A stretch of 64,000 nt of DNA from Paralichthys olivaceus (taxonomy: Eukaryota; Chordata; Actinopteri; Pleuronectiformes; Paralichthyidae), in assembly GCF_024713975.1 (NCBI RefSeq), contig NC_091093.1, positions 21,858,001 through 21,922,000 on the forward strand, in the 5' to 3' direction. The notes below the pieces were generated by a model that was not told the DNA's origin, ran no database searches, and worked only from the letters and a program-made list of their open reading frames with translations. Numbering within the stretch: position 1 is the first letter of the stretch; the number at the start of each line of letters is the position of its first letter. Below, one piece after another: positions 11,302-36,775 of the stretch. A program made the translations under genes and the position numbers.

Positions 11302-14300
11302 CAGTGTCATTTTCCTTGTTTGTGACTTGAATTCCATGTGAGCACAAAATGTTGCAACAGTAGCTCAGGTCTTTCCCACATGTCATGGAGGAAGAATGGG
11401 TATAAAATAATACTGACAGCATTCAACCTCATCTCATCAACATTCAGTAAAACATTGGCATTTACTATATTTCATGACTATAAATATAAACACTCGACAT
11501 CCAGAAGTTATAAATTGTTCCTAACACCAGCAGAGTGTGGAACAACAGATATGAGACGACTGTCTGGTGCCAGAACTGGACGGTTCAGTCCTGTGGTGAA
11601 AGTTAAGGCCGTTCTCTGAGAGACTGTCATTGGCACCGCGTACTGTCGACTGCTGAGCCCTGAACATGACGTCTGTCTGAACCAAAACCCAAACACAGGA
11701 GGAAGAAAAGGTGAAAAAAAACAATGCAGATGCAGGATAGAACAGAAAGAAAATGATCGACACACATTTTTTTTAAAAAGCAAAACCACATAGCTCCTGT
11801 AAAGTCCATGTGCACTCAGAGAGGCCTGTGCTGAGGCTGCTGCAGAAAGTGAAAACAAGACACAGCTAAAAACAGAAACGCAAAGTGTTGCTACCCCTGG
11901 GTCAACTTGAGTCATGACCACTGATTTGCTGCGCATGTATTTGTCATCCCAGAAAAGACTGATTATTCCCATGAGGACTAAAGGCCTCAGATTGAAAGCA
12001 GCTGCTTTTACATTCTTAAGCTTGTACCTTCCACTTGTGAGAGGACAGAAAACATCACGCAGACGACCCCACGAAGTTAAAACATTACTGTGTATCCTTA
12101 TTTCCTTCTTCAAAATGTTAAAATGTCCAATTTACCATCTTTAGTTTAACTGCAAAAATTTTTTAGCCTTCATAATTTACATGGGAAAATCCTTCTTTGG
12201 ATTAACTATACTACAGCGTGTGGCAGGAAATCACAGTGAAAAAGGGGTCAACAATCACAAATATAAACAAGAAACAACTGAACGTGTTAGTTCATATCTT
12301 TAGCATTTTTAGCAAGAGCCACGAGTCCTTGTTGGTTACGTAAAAAATTCAAAAGGACCATAGCAGGGATTTTACATGTTTTAGCCCCTCAGCTAAAATT
12401 CACGTTCACTTGACATTAATGTTGACCATTTTCAAATGCATGAATTGTTTGCAGTTATTCCATCCATTCATTTCCATATGACATTGAAGATACTTAGTGG
12501 GTTTCACACTTGCTCAAAGGGGAACTCCGCTCATTCCCACATCAAAGATGCAGTGTGTAAGATTTAGGTGAAAGGGATTTTTGGCAATAATTGAATATAA
12601 AATAATCCTAGTAATGTTTTCACTGGTGTGTTTCGGCTAAATTTTATGAATTGTTGTTTTCTTTACCATAGAATGGACTCTTATTATCTAAAAACTTTAT
12701 ATTTACATTGAGGGGGGGGCCGCTATTTTTTTTACTGTCGTCCAAACTCAAACCTGATATATAAGTTTTCATGACAACTGAAGTTCACCACAGGTTCTCT
12801 TTCATGTTGGGAAGGGGAGGGTGAGATGAGGAGTATTCAGCTGCAACATGCAGCTTTACCTCTAGATGTCACTAAATTCTACACACTGAACCTTTAAAGT
12901 CTGTTCTCGGTTCTCGGGTAGTAGCCGCTATGACACAAGTAAGATGAAGCTTCAGAGGAAACTGAAATGTCTGAAAACGATGAAGTTGAAAATGAGAAAA
13001 ATATGAGGGAAAAACATTGAGCTTATTAAAATAATCGAGCTCTGCAACTTGTTCCTCGTGTCCACTTGAGGTTAGAAGCTCCAGGCAACATACAGTACGC
13101 ATGCTACTAGCATTACACATCTCAATCACTGACCGAGCTGTCAGCATTGTGGGTAATGTAGGTGCCTAACCCATAGAAAACTCTGATTCGCCTGTATTAA
13201 CTTAAACATTTAAAAAAAACTGTGCATGGTGAGTCCAATAATGTCACACGAAAGCAATGGAAAACTGGCGGCGCACTCATTTTGCGTAATCTACCCCACG
13301 ACAAACTGAAACTCTTATATTCACAACAAGGACTAATTCAAGTCGAAAAGATCATCTAATCTCTTTCACCAGAACTGTCAGCTGATTCACATATTGCTAA
13401 AATCTGATTGGTGCACGAACCAGTGAGAGGAGCTCAGACAATTAGTTGCTTGATGAAACAACGAAAAGGGTTGCAATTTAATGTTGGACGCCATCGCTCA
13501 TTGTAAAAAGATGACGGAGAAATGTGAATGAATTCAGACTCAATGTTCATGATGGAAAGAAATGAATATAAACCAGATTATCTGAAAGATTAACTCCAAA
13601 AAAAATCATAAAAATCATCAATAACCAAATAAGCACAATGGCTCACTGTGATGTGATTCATAATAAATCAGATCAGAACATACAAAGCCACTGGCTTGGT
13701 CCTTCAAAGTAAATTACGTGATTGAAGAAAAAATAAAATAGACCTCAGATTAACCCCCCCTCTAAATGGCTGTCGTTTCTGTTCATGTACACAAAATATG
13801 CTCACAGGTTCACATAAAATCATTCACAAACACACACTAAGAAAGTGGATATTGTCAAAATCTGGTTTCTGACTAAAAATCTGCCAAATAAAACTATTTT
13901 TCCGTACATCCTAGAAGACATGCATATATGCAAAATACATCGATTAGAATAATATTTGTATTATATACCTATTGCATCTTAATATTTTTATGTTACGTGT
14001 GTCTGTACATTTTATGACATTGTGTACAAATGCAACATTTTAAATGCAGCAGAGAAAAAAACTGGACTACTACATGAGCATTTTACAATGAAATCTGATG
14101 TGATCATCCTACTGCTTCCTCCAACTGCATCGCTTGTGTTAGTGAGGTCTGTGTGATGGTTGTCAAATGTGGCGTTCGGGTAACCGCAGTGTGAAGTGGG
14201 TGAACAACACCTCTAGAGGTAGAAGCCAAGACAGCATGTAAGTTCCTGACATGTCACCAACAACCTGCATACGGTGCCTGGACACATCACACTGCTGATA

Positions 14301-15205
14301 CAAGCGTAAAACCATATTGACACCAAAGGCTGATGGGAGAAATGACGGCAAGTGGCTGAGTGCTGACTGCATGGCTGATTCTGCAGCTGTCAGTGGTCAA
14401 AACCCTTGCACTTGCTCTTTTGTCCCATCAGAGAAGGTAAGGTACGTGTAGAAAGGCACCTCAGCACTGTTGTGTGTTGAGACTGTAACCAAGTCTTAAG
14501 ACAGACAAGATTCAACGTTAACTGTATAAACCCGGCCATCCAGGAACCATCAAAAACAAAGAGACAACATTAAGTTCTTTCTTCCTTTTGATTCCAGGCT
14601 CGGGCAGACTGCGTGCCCTCAAATGTCCCGACATGTGCAGCAGCGAGTCCTCCCGACTTCCCACTGACGCATCATTCTGTTGTTTTTATGAAAGTGACTA
14701 AAGTTTTTTGAAGAGTTGGGACGAATCCCTGGAGTCCACACTGGCCCTTCCACAGTATTTACATGAGAGAATGAGGTTATTGATATGGAGCCCCAACAGC
14801 TGAGGGGGAGTGTGGGTGTATTGAAAGCCTCCACATGTAGATAACAGCAAAATAAAAGAGAACATCCGGCTAAGATAACACTGAGCTACAGTAACACAAA
14901 GCCTAGCAAAAGTTTTCTCTGTTGATATTCAAACAAGAGGCATTATCTCTACGTGGTCGACAGAGCTGTGATGTTCAGCACATGACTCCACTGTCTCATG
15001 ATGTGGAGTGTATCAGACCGTTGTCCTTCATTTTGGTGTTTACCTACATCTCAATTTAAAATAAGGAAATTCTCAGGAGGCAGCTGGTTGGTCAGATGCA
15101 TAGACCATGTGACCCTGAGGGACACAATATCGAACTAACCATGTAATGGACCGTGAATGGCCGTGGTGCGCATGCATGTGTGGGTGTGGATGTGTGTCTG
15201 TGTGC
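11302..15205 (-). other. tpp2: tpp2 3' untranslated / downstream region
   Basis: No coding exon is seen here. If the distal signal at 11296-11301 is used, this is a 3.9 kb 3' UTR containing MITE copy B. If the ATTAAA near 13.48 kb is used, the UTR is about 1.7 kb and the rest is intergenic. The open frames in this stretch have no recognisable protein family. Confidence 0.4.
12544..12897 (-). mobile_element. Short MITE, copy B
   Basis: Same family as the element at 7.4 kb, in reverse orientation. The left end CAGTGTGTAAGATTTAG pairs with the right end CTAAATTCTACACACTG. The interior CATGTTGGGAAGGGGAGGGT is the reverse of copy A's CTCTCCTTCCAAACATG region. Non-coding. Confidence 0.8.
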
Positions 15206-28211
<13,006 letters not shown>

Positions 28212-28440
28212 GATCGGAGGAGCGACGGTGAACACAAAGCGGATAGATGGGGGAGAGAGAGAGAGACGAGGAGCGGAGCGGGGTTGAAGGGTTAAAGGGG
28301 CAGAGCGACACGGATCTGTTTCCATCAAAACATCGAGTCCACTGTGTTTAGTCCAAATTAAACAATGGATTTTAAACACGAACTCTCTGATCCAGGCTGT
28401 GCACTCAGGACCTGTGTTTACCAAACTACTGCAGATGAGA

Positions 28441-29089
28441 GTTCACTGTTTATATTTACTTCTCACACACTTTAGAATAAAAAACGATTTATCTTTTAAT
28501 ACAAAGCTCCTGCAGGAGCAGAGAAGACATCATGCAGATGTGTTCATAGGATGAGAACAGAAACTGAATGAATAAGAGGATATTTCAAGCTGAACTGCTG
28601 AATAAGTAAGAAAAACAAGGTTCTTCCCCACTCTTCCCCCACAAATACAGAACCTTGTATTGCCCCTCAAAGAAAAACTCTGCTGCCCATAGATGGGGTA
28701 TGGTGTGTATGTGTGTGTGAATATCCAAAGACCTAATTTCCCTTTGGGGATGAATAAAGTAATCTAATCTAATAAAGGGCCAGAGGAAAGCTTGACTGAT
28801 TCCTTCTTAACCTTAGTGGATGCATTAATATGTAAGCCAAATTCTGTACCTTTGTTATTTTTATTTATTGTTGGCATGGAAAGATCATTATTTGTGTTTG
28901 TTTGTTGTACAGAAAATCATCCATTCTACTATTCCTCCATCCTTTCATCGACATCCAATAAAAGGTTCAATGGCTCTTGGATCCTTGTGTTGAATTCTAT
29001 GGTTCAAATGTGCACACCAGGCTCTATGGTCCAGTTATCCTTGCACTACTGAATCAAATATAGTTTAAAGTCTTTTTCACCCATTCTAA
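28441..29089. other. Intergenic, tpp2 upstream; LINE-tail fragment
   Basis: Without a gene. GGGGATGAATAAAGTAATCT at about 28746-28765 matches the 3' tail typical of fish L2/RTE-type elements, so 28.70-28.78 kb is repeat debris. The rest shows nothing notable. Confidence 0.5.
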
Positions 29090-29363
29090 ATAAATGTTTA
29101 AATTTTACAGATGTTTAACCTCTGTAATTAACCCATCTGTGTTAACGGAGCACACGGAGTCCCTGCAATTGAGCGATTTGGTGTCTTGCTCAAGGACACC
29201 TTGGCACCTCTCCAACTTCCATCCATGCTGGACTTGGACTGGCCACCCTCTGTTTCTCAAGCCAAGTTACTATGGACCTCTGCAGAAGTTTGGTTTCACT
29301 GGGGATTGAACTCAGGACCTTCTGCGTGTAAAGCAGACGTGATAACCACTACACCATGAAACC
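29090..29363 (-). mobile_element. tRNA-Val-derived SINE
   Basis: Read on the minus strand, the element starts with a complete tRNA-Val-like head (29363 to 29291), then a body with AGGTGTCCTTGAGCAAGACA (about 29210-29190), and a tail containing AGATGGGTTAATTACAGAGG. The last two motifs are typical of fish tRNA-SINEs with a LINE-type 3' tail. No T-run follows the tRNA head, which also suits a SINE. The distal boundary is approximate. Confidence 0.7.
29291..29363 (-). tRNA. tRNA-Val(TAC)-like sequence, probably a SINE head
   Basis: 73 bases fold as a tRNA. The seven-pair acceptor stem GGTTTCA/TGAAACC is perfect, the discriminator is A, the anticodon loop is TTTACAC (anticodon TAC) on a TCTGC/GCAGA stem, and the T loop is TTCAATC. 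One T-stem pair (A-C) is mismatched. A-box TGGTGTAGTGG and B-box GAGTTCAATCC are present. Having no oligo-T terminator and a SINE-like body downstream argue against a free-standing functional gene. Confidence 0.5.
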
Positions 29364-29599
29364 TTAGAAACTACAATCCTGTGTTAGATTAAAACGAGGG
29401 CCCTGTGTTAGATTACAAACAAGGGCCTTGGGTTCCTGCAGTTTGTTAATATGGGGTGCTGGGGTGCCGCCCATCCCCCACCCCAAAGGTAAAAAAAACC
29501 TATTTAAACACGTTGAACATAATTGAATTAGATCATAGTAGTTCACTGGTACAATGCACCACAGGCGCCTGTGAGCATTCAATAAAAGTTGTTTCAAAT

Positions 29600-30720
29600 A
29601 AACTTTTGGCAACACGGGACCCGAGGCTGCTCTTTCATTGGCTGTGGCTGACGGGACGCAGCTCTGAGCTCCAGACACTCGACGTCTTCTCAGGTACATG
29701 AACCGCTGCTGACTGACTTCCACTGGGAGCTGACCTGCAGAGATATGACGACTTCACCTGGAGCTGTGGTACATCAGGTACTTTCTTTGCAAAAACACAA
29801 ACACTTCAAAGTGGAAGTTCTGTGTCCCTCGAGGACAACTCTGAGAAATGCAAACGGAATGAAAGGTGCCACAGTCACTGCGACACAATGAGGCTCCATT
29901 TTGGCATCAGGTGGATCTTGCGCCACCAGGGTTTTCTCGGCGTGTCCATGCGCCACCCGGCGTCCGCTCCGGGCACGACACCCGGCAGTTCCCTTCTCCC
30001 GTGGAACAAATCTACCATCTGCTGGATTATCAGGGTACTGCACTTCCCAATTTTTTTTTTTCAAAAATTCATAAATTCATAAAAATGAAGAACGCTTCAC
30101 GAATTTGTGTGTCATCCATGCGCCCACAGAATTGAGTTCTTCTCTGCCCATTGTCCAAAATTTTGGGAGACGCCCCATCGTCGTGTCCTAACTTTGCTCC
30201 GCCAATGGGAAGGCGGCCGATTTCTTGCAACGTGCGATTGGCCGATGAAAATAGGATCGCAACATCGTCATCGCTCACCGATTGGCTGGCTTGTCGCGCG
30301 TAAAAAGCGAGACAACACTCATTCCGCAATTAACGTTCATTTCTGCAGGTTGAAACAGCAAAGACTACAGATACTGAGACGTGAGAACCTCGAGGGAAAA
30401 TGTGCACGTTTGATAATGTTGTTTTTTTCGTGCCGGCCGAACGCTATCTGTCGCGTGTCGGGGTGAAACTGAGTGTGTACAGTAAGGTCACAGTCATGTC
30501 AGCGCCTTCTTCCAGCGTTTTTCCTCCAGGGAAGAGTCCTTTTTTACGGGCAACACCGTTAGCCTAGACTCTTCTTCCACCGTTTTCACGGGGAAAATTC
30601 TGAGGGTACAGTTTTGTAAAATTCTCTTGTAAAATCTCACGGCTGCGGCGTTTTTGACGACGACGACTGCGCCATGTGACGTTGTGGCGTACGTGCTTTA
30701 TCGTGAACAAAATACACTAA
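29600..30720 (+). promoter_or_regulatory. Orphan CpG-rich, promoter-like block
   Basis: CpG density is high for an intergenic region. CCAAT lies at 30202-30206 and in reverse (ATTGG) at 30237-30241 and 30281-30285, followed by GCGTAAAAAGCG at about 30299-30309, a TATA-like A/T patch. This order suits a plus-strand start near 30330. No protein family is recognised downstream. A related copy of the CCAAT part lies at about 31778-31823, so it may be an element-borne promoter rather than a host gene's. Confidence 0.4.
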
Positions 30721-31777
30721 GAGGAGAGCAGTGGGTGATTAAAATACAGTTGCGTGTGCTGTGCACTAATTGACGTAGTTTAATCAAATAATTCTACAGC
30801 ATAAATAGTGTGAGAACAACGAGAGACCATGCTGAGATTCTCTACTTTGATCCAATTTTAATATATGTGAGGCCAAAGTTTCACAGTACACGGGTTATGA
30901 CTTTGTTATAAACCCCATCGACTGAGGCACATTGCTTTGTTATGGTGTTGTAATTCTGGGAATTCATATTGAGCTCAGGCAGAAGCAGACACACACCCGG
31001 ACCCTCACAACTCCCTTTGGGAGCCGCTCTATCAACCATGTTTATTTATTATAAAGTCTTGAGTTTTTCACAAGCTCACAGGGCTGATGGGAAATATATT
31101 CAGATAAAGCCCTTCGCCAGGGCCGTTTGATTGGTTGGCTGAAGGCAAGCGACCAAAGGATCCACCCATAAACCCCCCCTCTGTGTGTGTTTCTTTGTTC
31201 AGCGGTTTGGTCTACTGCTAACCTCCCCCCTCTCTCCCACACGCTCACACACACTCACTTCCTCCCTCCCTCTCTCAGTGTTTACTGACCTTCTGTAAGC
31301 CGCAGGTCTGACACAGTAAACTAAAAACACAGGACGTGTGTGTCTGCCTTCATACTAGTTCTGCTTTGTCTCTTTCAGGACCTTGGCTGAGGGGGAGCAG
31401 AGGGGATCATTCTATGGGGGGGAAACCCTGGACAGTGTTCTTGGCTGTGAAAGCAGATTCTTCAGTTCAGAGTCGAAGCTCTCGCTCCCTCTCACCACAC
31501 GATCGCTGCACTATTTGTTTCTGTTACTTCATTTCCGCACCACAACAACACACTGATGATGATCAACACAACCCATGATCATACTCACCTGAAATTTTCT
31601 GGAATGTTGTGGACTTTTAACACATCGACCACAAAATATTAGAGATCTGCTTTAGGAAAACTCTTTGCTCTCTGGTTTTATGCTCCAAGAGAAGTAATAC
31701 AAAATAAAACCAGGAAATCCTACCAGGAAACATAAATAGAGGCTGGATTTTCAAGCTAGCTAGGGACCCTCATCTCA
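30721..31777. other. Intergenic, no feature seen
   Basis: Read on both strands, this stretch shows no exon chain or recognisable domain. It contains pyrimidine-rich tracts (31.2-31.3 kb) only. Confidence 0.5.
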
Positions 31778-32010
31778 ACCAATGGGAAGGCAGCCTATTT
31801 CCAGCAACGTTCGATTGGCCGGTCCTATTTGGAAAATCGTGAACGTGAATCGTTCTCCCTCCCTCTCTACAGAGGGCGCCATGTTTTTCCCACAAGTTCA
31901 AACTGGAAAAACACTTTTTGAGTTTCTCTGACAACAGAAGGCTTTCCTTCATGTTTGGAACATGCAACTTCACCTCATCTCACTGAATTCTACACACTGA
32001 ACTTTTAAAG
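31778..32010 (-). mobile_element. CCAAT repeat unit and truncated MITE, copy C
   Basis: 31778-31823 repeats the CCAATGGGAAGGC…CGATTGG unit of 30201-30246. About 31.84-32.01 kb then carries the MITE end seen in copy B: CATGTTTGG, CACCTCATCTCACTG, then GAATTCTACACACTGAAC. The other MITE terminus is missing. Confidence 0.6.
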
Positions 32011-35000
32011 CAGCAGCAGTGCACGAGTTGAATTACAACTTAATCTCTTCTCCCTCCTTCCTGTGTTTTGTCTTAAATATCCTCTTGTGCTCAAACCTCC
32101 CCCACACCAACACCTGATGCCCATCAACCTGAGGGGTAACCTTTCCCGCTCGGCCTCCAGACCGTTGTCGGGAAGCACAGGGGAGATGTCCGTTTTCCTC
32201 CTGGGCTGAAACCGGTTCTTGCTTCAGGGCTAACACACTTCCCTCTTTCATCAGTTTGAGAAATAATGGAGGACACTTCACCTAGCCTGGAGAAGCTGCT
32301 GAATTTCTTCCCCCCACACTGCAACTAACCCATGTTTTAACATTAATTGAACATATTGTCTGAGTATGTCGACAGCATACTTACCTTCACTAAATAATTA
32401 AAACTCAAAGACTGTACAACAACTATTATTAGAGCGGGGGACACATGTATTTTACCAAAAGCACTTATTTCACTGCTTCTCCACCGTCTCTGGATTTAGG
32501 CGAAGTAGATAACTAACGTTTTAGGAAATGAGGAAGTAACTATTCAAGGGATGAGACCAGCCCGTGGCCTGGCACAGGGCTGCTCTGTGGGCATTCTGAA
32601 TGACATACTGATCCTATCAACCACAGCACAGGGTGTAAGGGTCAATTCGTTTTCTACAACTATTTTAATTTCATTGTATATCTTAAATTCTTTTTATGTA
32701 AATTCATTAAGTACATTGAGCTGCATTTCCTATACTGCTCCCATCCTGTAAATTCTGTAGTTGGAATCACTGCATGCTGAGAGGACACTAGATGGCGCTA
32801 TAATACATATAGTCGTGTGATTGCTGCAGTCACACCGCTCTGTGATCTGAAGTCATTCTCAGTAAAGTTTAACTTTATTTCAAAATAATTTTAGATTTTC
32901 AACTGTTGTTAAAAACAATCTAATGGACACTGATGTTTAAAGATTCACCCTCAAACAAGACAGATGGAATAGATGGGAGTTTGCTTCATTCTTTCTTTCT
33001 CTATCTAAACCTCACATCACCTCTGACCTGAGATTAACTGAACACAATATAAATAACTACATTTGTCATAATAGTAAATTAAATACAGCACATATAGATA
33101 CATTTTTATCAGAGGCTGTGGCACATAAAGAGAGGTTGATGTTTAAATGTTTGAATAATTAGTCTCACTGAAATGGAGAAAGGACTGTCACCATACCTGC
33201 ATGTGTTGTTCATGTGTGAGTCTGTAACCACACTAACAGCCTGCTGCATGTTTTTATTGTCTACAGATGCAATGTAGTGTGGAAACAACCAAATCAAAAA
33301 CAACAAATCTGACCAACTTGAATGCCCTGCTTACATGAGTTGGATGTAATTATTACTAGATAGATAGATAGATTATTTATTCCCAGGGGAAATTAGGTTA
33401 TATATATAGGTTACTATATGTACTCTGAGACATTAATGTTGTGTGTTTTCCACAAACATGCACTGATTTGATTGATGGTCTATTCATAGAGATTGTATTC
33501 ATCTGTCCCATAATACCAGGATTAACTCTGCATATGTCAATCGCCATTGGCTCCCCTCAGTGTTCATGCCTGTGTCCACCTTATGCATTCACACTTAACT
33601 CTTTATGTTACAGAATGTGCTAATGCAATGGGAAAAAGAGCACAAGCCACAGAAGGGCGGGTTACAGTACAGTTATTTTAAGTGTGCTGACGCCCTCAAA
33701 CCCTGCTCTTGTGCCTGTGACTTTGCGCATAATAAAACAACAATAGTGAGCATCCTTTTCACTAATCTACTTAGAATCAGCATCTGCCTTCTCTCCCTCT
33801 TTCTGTCACTGGCTGTGGATCGTCACGCAGTCACACACACACACACACACACAAACACAAACGATGCAATCCTTATACCATAAGTTTTTTTGTCTTTGTT
33901 CAGACTTATGGCTTTTTTTGCTGTAGTAAATGAGACCTGCAAAATATGAGGGTTCTCTGTTCTTGTTAGTAGCACACACATGGTCATAGACCCCTTTTGG
34001 GGACATTACCTTAAGGATGACCATAATAACCACTAACCCCCACACATACACTAACCTTAACTACTGACCTACAAATTGGCTTTTGTCCAATGTTGTTGTC
34101 CCCAATTAGATAAGCTGTCCCCCAAATAGCTGGATTTTAGTCTGCAATGTGTCCCCAAAGGAAGCTTGTGACAAAATACACACACCATATACACACATGC
34201 ACAGGCTTGAGGTTTAGTGTTTACCACAGGGCGTAGTCACTTTTGCTAGATCTTCAAGCTTTATATGTGATGCTGTGCATACAGTTGAAAAAAAACCTGC
34301 ATTTTCCTGCATATATCATTGGTATGTCATGATAGTAGCATCCCTTGACTTTTGCATCGTAGTCCTACTTTGTGGGGATCTTAAATGCAAAGAAAACAGG
34401 AGTGGTCTCGATTTACCTGTTGTACTAAATCATCTAGAAATTAATTTCCAGCTAAAAGGCCTCTCCCTTCTTTCTACGAGCTGCACAAATATGCAGCTGA
34501 CAGGATGTGGCTGACATGACGAACCAACATCATCACTGGTTCCCCACATATTACCATCAGGTCTTTCACCAAAGTTAACTTTGAGAGGTAATTTATGCAA
34601 CATGGTTTATGCCATGGTTCTTATCTAGAAAAGTCGGTTAGAGATAGTCAAATGCACACAAACTGTGTCACTCGTGCAGACACAGGCACAATATGCACAG
34701 TCAGTGGAAAGAGTACTTGAGTCAAACTCAAATATACGTAAAAGTGATAAATTAAAATATACTTTAAGTACCAGAAGTGAAACTTGTCACAATGGCCCAT
34801 ATCACATAACTCTATATAGTATTTTTAGACTTAGATTGTTGGGTAGTTTATCTATGATAACGCATCATAACACATTAGTTAAATATGTGTTGCAATAATC
34901 ATCATTGTGGAGTAAAAGTAAAACATCATTAGCTATGTTGCTAATCCTTTGAGTGTTGGTGCTAGAGGCAACACACACAGCTGACAGTACCCAAACAGCA

Positions 35001-35248
35001 ATGCAAAAAAACTCCATTATAAATAAATGATTTGCATTCAAGTTCTTCCTTGAGTAAAAGTACAGCTGTATTAACAGTAGATTTATGAGTCAAAAGCAAA
35101 AGGAAAATGGTCTTTGTGTGTGTTAAACAAATGTTAGTGCTGTGGGTTTGGCTGCACAAACCTGTGTTCCTTTTTCTCACTTTTCTTTAGTCTTTGTGAA
35201 ATAGTGGATCATTTGACTTCTGTAGACCTTAAAAATGGTGGGAATGGA
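32011..35248. other. Intergenic with simple repeats and a LINE-tail fragment
   Basis: No gene is supported. GATAGATAGATA at about 33358-33371 runs into TTATTTATTCCCAGGGGAAAT, a reverse-oriented LINE-type 3' tail with its microsatellite. A CA repeat lies at about 33832-33853. The remainder is AT-rich unique DNA. Confidence 0.5.
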
Positions 35249-36071
35249 TTCTTGCTTACAACTACTTACAATTCATAGACATCTGACACCTGTGTCAAGA
35301 GGTCTCCACTGGACACTGCTTTTTGTAAGTGGTCAGAAGTCCAAAAGGTTTATGGAAAACTGGACTGAACTCAAAAATAAGGATCTCTAAACTGTGGTGT
35401 GGTACAGTACTGTACTTCAGTATAGTACCACAGAAACTGAAGCTGCCAAATTAGATTATCTAGCTCTTAAATGCACTGAAGTAGCATCAATATAACATAG
35501 AAACACAAACTTTCTAAGTCGTATTTAAGTCTGTAGTTCAATAAACTTTATTCTTCACTACTGCCCTCAGTTAGCTTAAGGCAGGGTTACTGCCATGTGT
35601 GATTTCTCTTCTCAAAAGTCTTACAGAGCAACAGGAGTGATGAGACATGAAGACTAATTAGATTTTTAGCTGTTCTAAATGAGTCACAGTTAATCCCAAC
35701 ACCTTGGACGGCAGCAGAAGCACTGCAGCTCGTCCCTGGTAGAGACGGTTGTCCCTGTAAGTTCCACTTCTCAGCTGGGTTGGGGCGTTGCCAGTGGGTT
35801 TTGGCAACATGTTGCAGACCAGAGTTGAATAATTTTAAGGAACATGGTCATGGTGATCTCAGAGGTGTGGCCCAAAAGGCTCAAGTGTGGGCAGATGAAT
35901 ACCCTACACCTTTCACCTGAACAGAGCTCAAAGCCTGTCCAGACATCCCTCCCACTGTACACCTCGTCCATTCATCCATCTGGTACATTTGGCCCAGGAT
36001 CAACGTCAGCAGGAAAAGGGGGACCACGCCTATTGCTGTCTTTTCAGGTGGCTGCACTTTAAGAACATTTC
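35249..36071 (+). repeat. Duplicated block, copy 1 (about 820 bp)
   Basis: It begins TTCTTGCTTACAACTACTTA and ends CTGCACTTTAAGAACATT; the same sequence recurs at 38492-39302 in direct orientation with only scattered substitutions and small indels. It carries AATAAA in TTCAATAAACTTTATTC but no long protein frame. It may be a segmental duplication or terminal repeats of a mobile element. Confidence 0.85.
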
Positions 36072-36775
36072 TGTGGATGTCTGTGGATCTCTGAGAGACA
36101 CAACCATGATTTCTAATCCTGAAAGGAAATTCAGAAATACGTATTAACATGATATGTCTTTCCCGAGCTCAGTTAGTGGTTGAAACTGTATTGCTTTGTG
36201 TGCTTATGAAAGAAATCTAGGCACAGTTTGACACATGACCAATTAAATCATCTTACTAACAAACTTAGTATTAACAGAATTTGTAAATTAGTATCAAATT
36301 CCCTGCAGTTTACAGTCTTGGATTGCTCAGATGGTAGGAAAAGTAATAGTTAATCATTAGCTCCACAGATAAAATAACAGCATAAAGCTGTTTTGTTGCT
36401 TTTTGCATTTGTGGTATCTCACACAGGAAACAATCAGGGGAGATCAAGTGGAGTCAGGCCCAGGCTGCAGCATGTGGGGCCCATACAGGGGGATAACACT
36501 CACACTGACTGAACAGCCCCAGATGATGTTTCAGTTCTCAGAGAAGGTGGGGGTACATATAGATGCTGAAGTAAAGGAGTATGGTGCCAGCCAATGCTTA
36601 TATTCACACATATATATTAATCATTCGACATTATAAACCAGTTCTGGTCAATTCAAAATTGAGTCCACCAATTCATGAGGAGATTAAACAGGGGCAGGAA
36701 CCTTGCAAACATTGTATGAGGGGTGATTAATGCCTAAGAAATCCAGTGGCATTGCAGCCTATGTGTGTGGGGGGA
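36072..36775. other. Unique DNA between duplicated block and foldback element
   Basis: No gene or terminal repeat is seen. A 77-codon open frame at 36403-36636 has no recognisable domain. Confidence 0.4.

Noticed and set aside
29774-30064. 96-codon minus-strand frame (YPDNPADGRFVPREKG…) in the CpG-rich block
   Set aside because: CpG-rich DNA has few stop codons. No family is recognised and no partner exon is seen, so it was not called.
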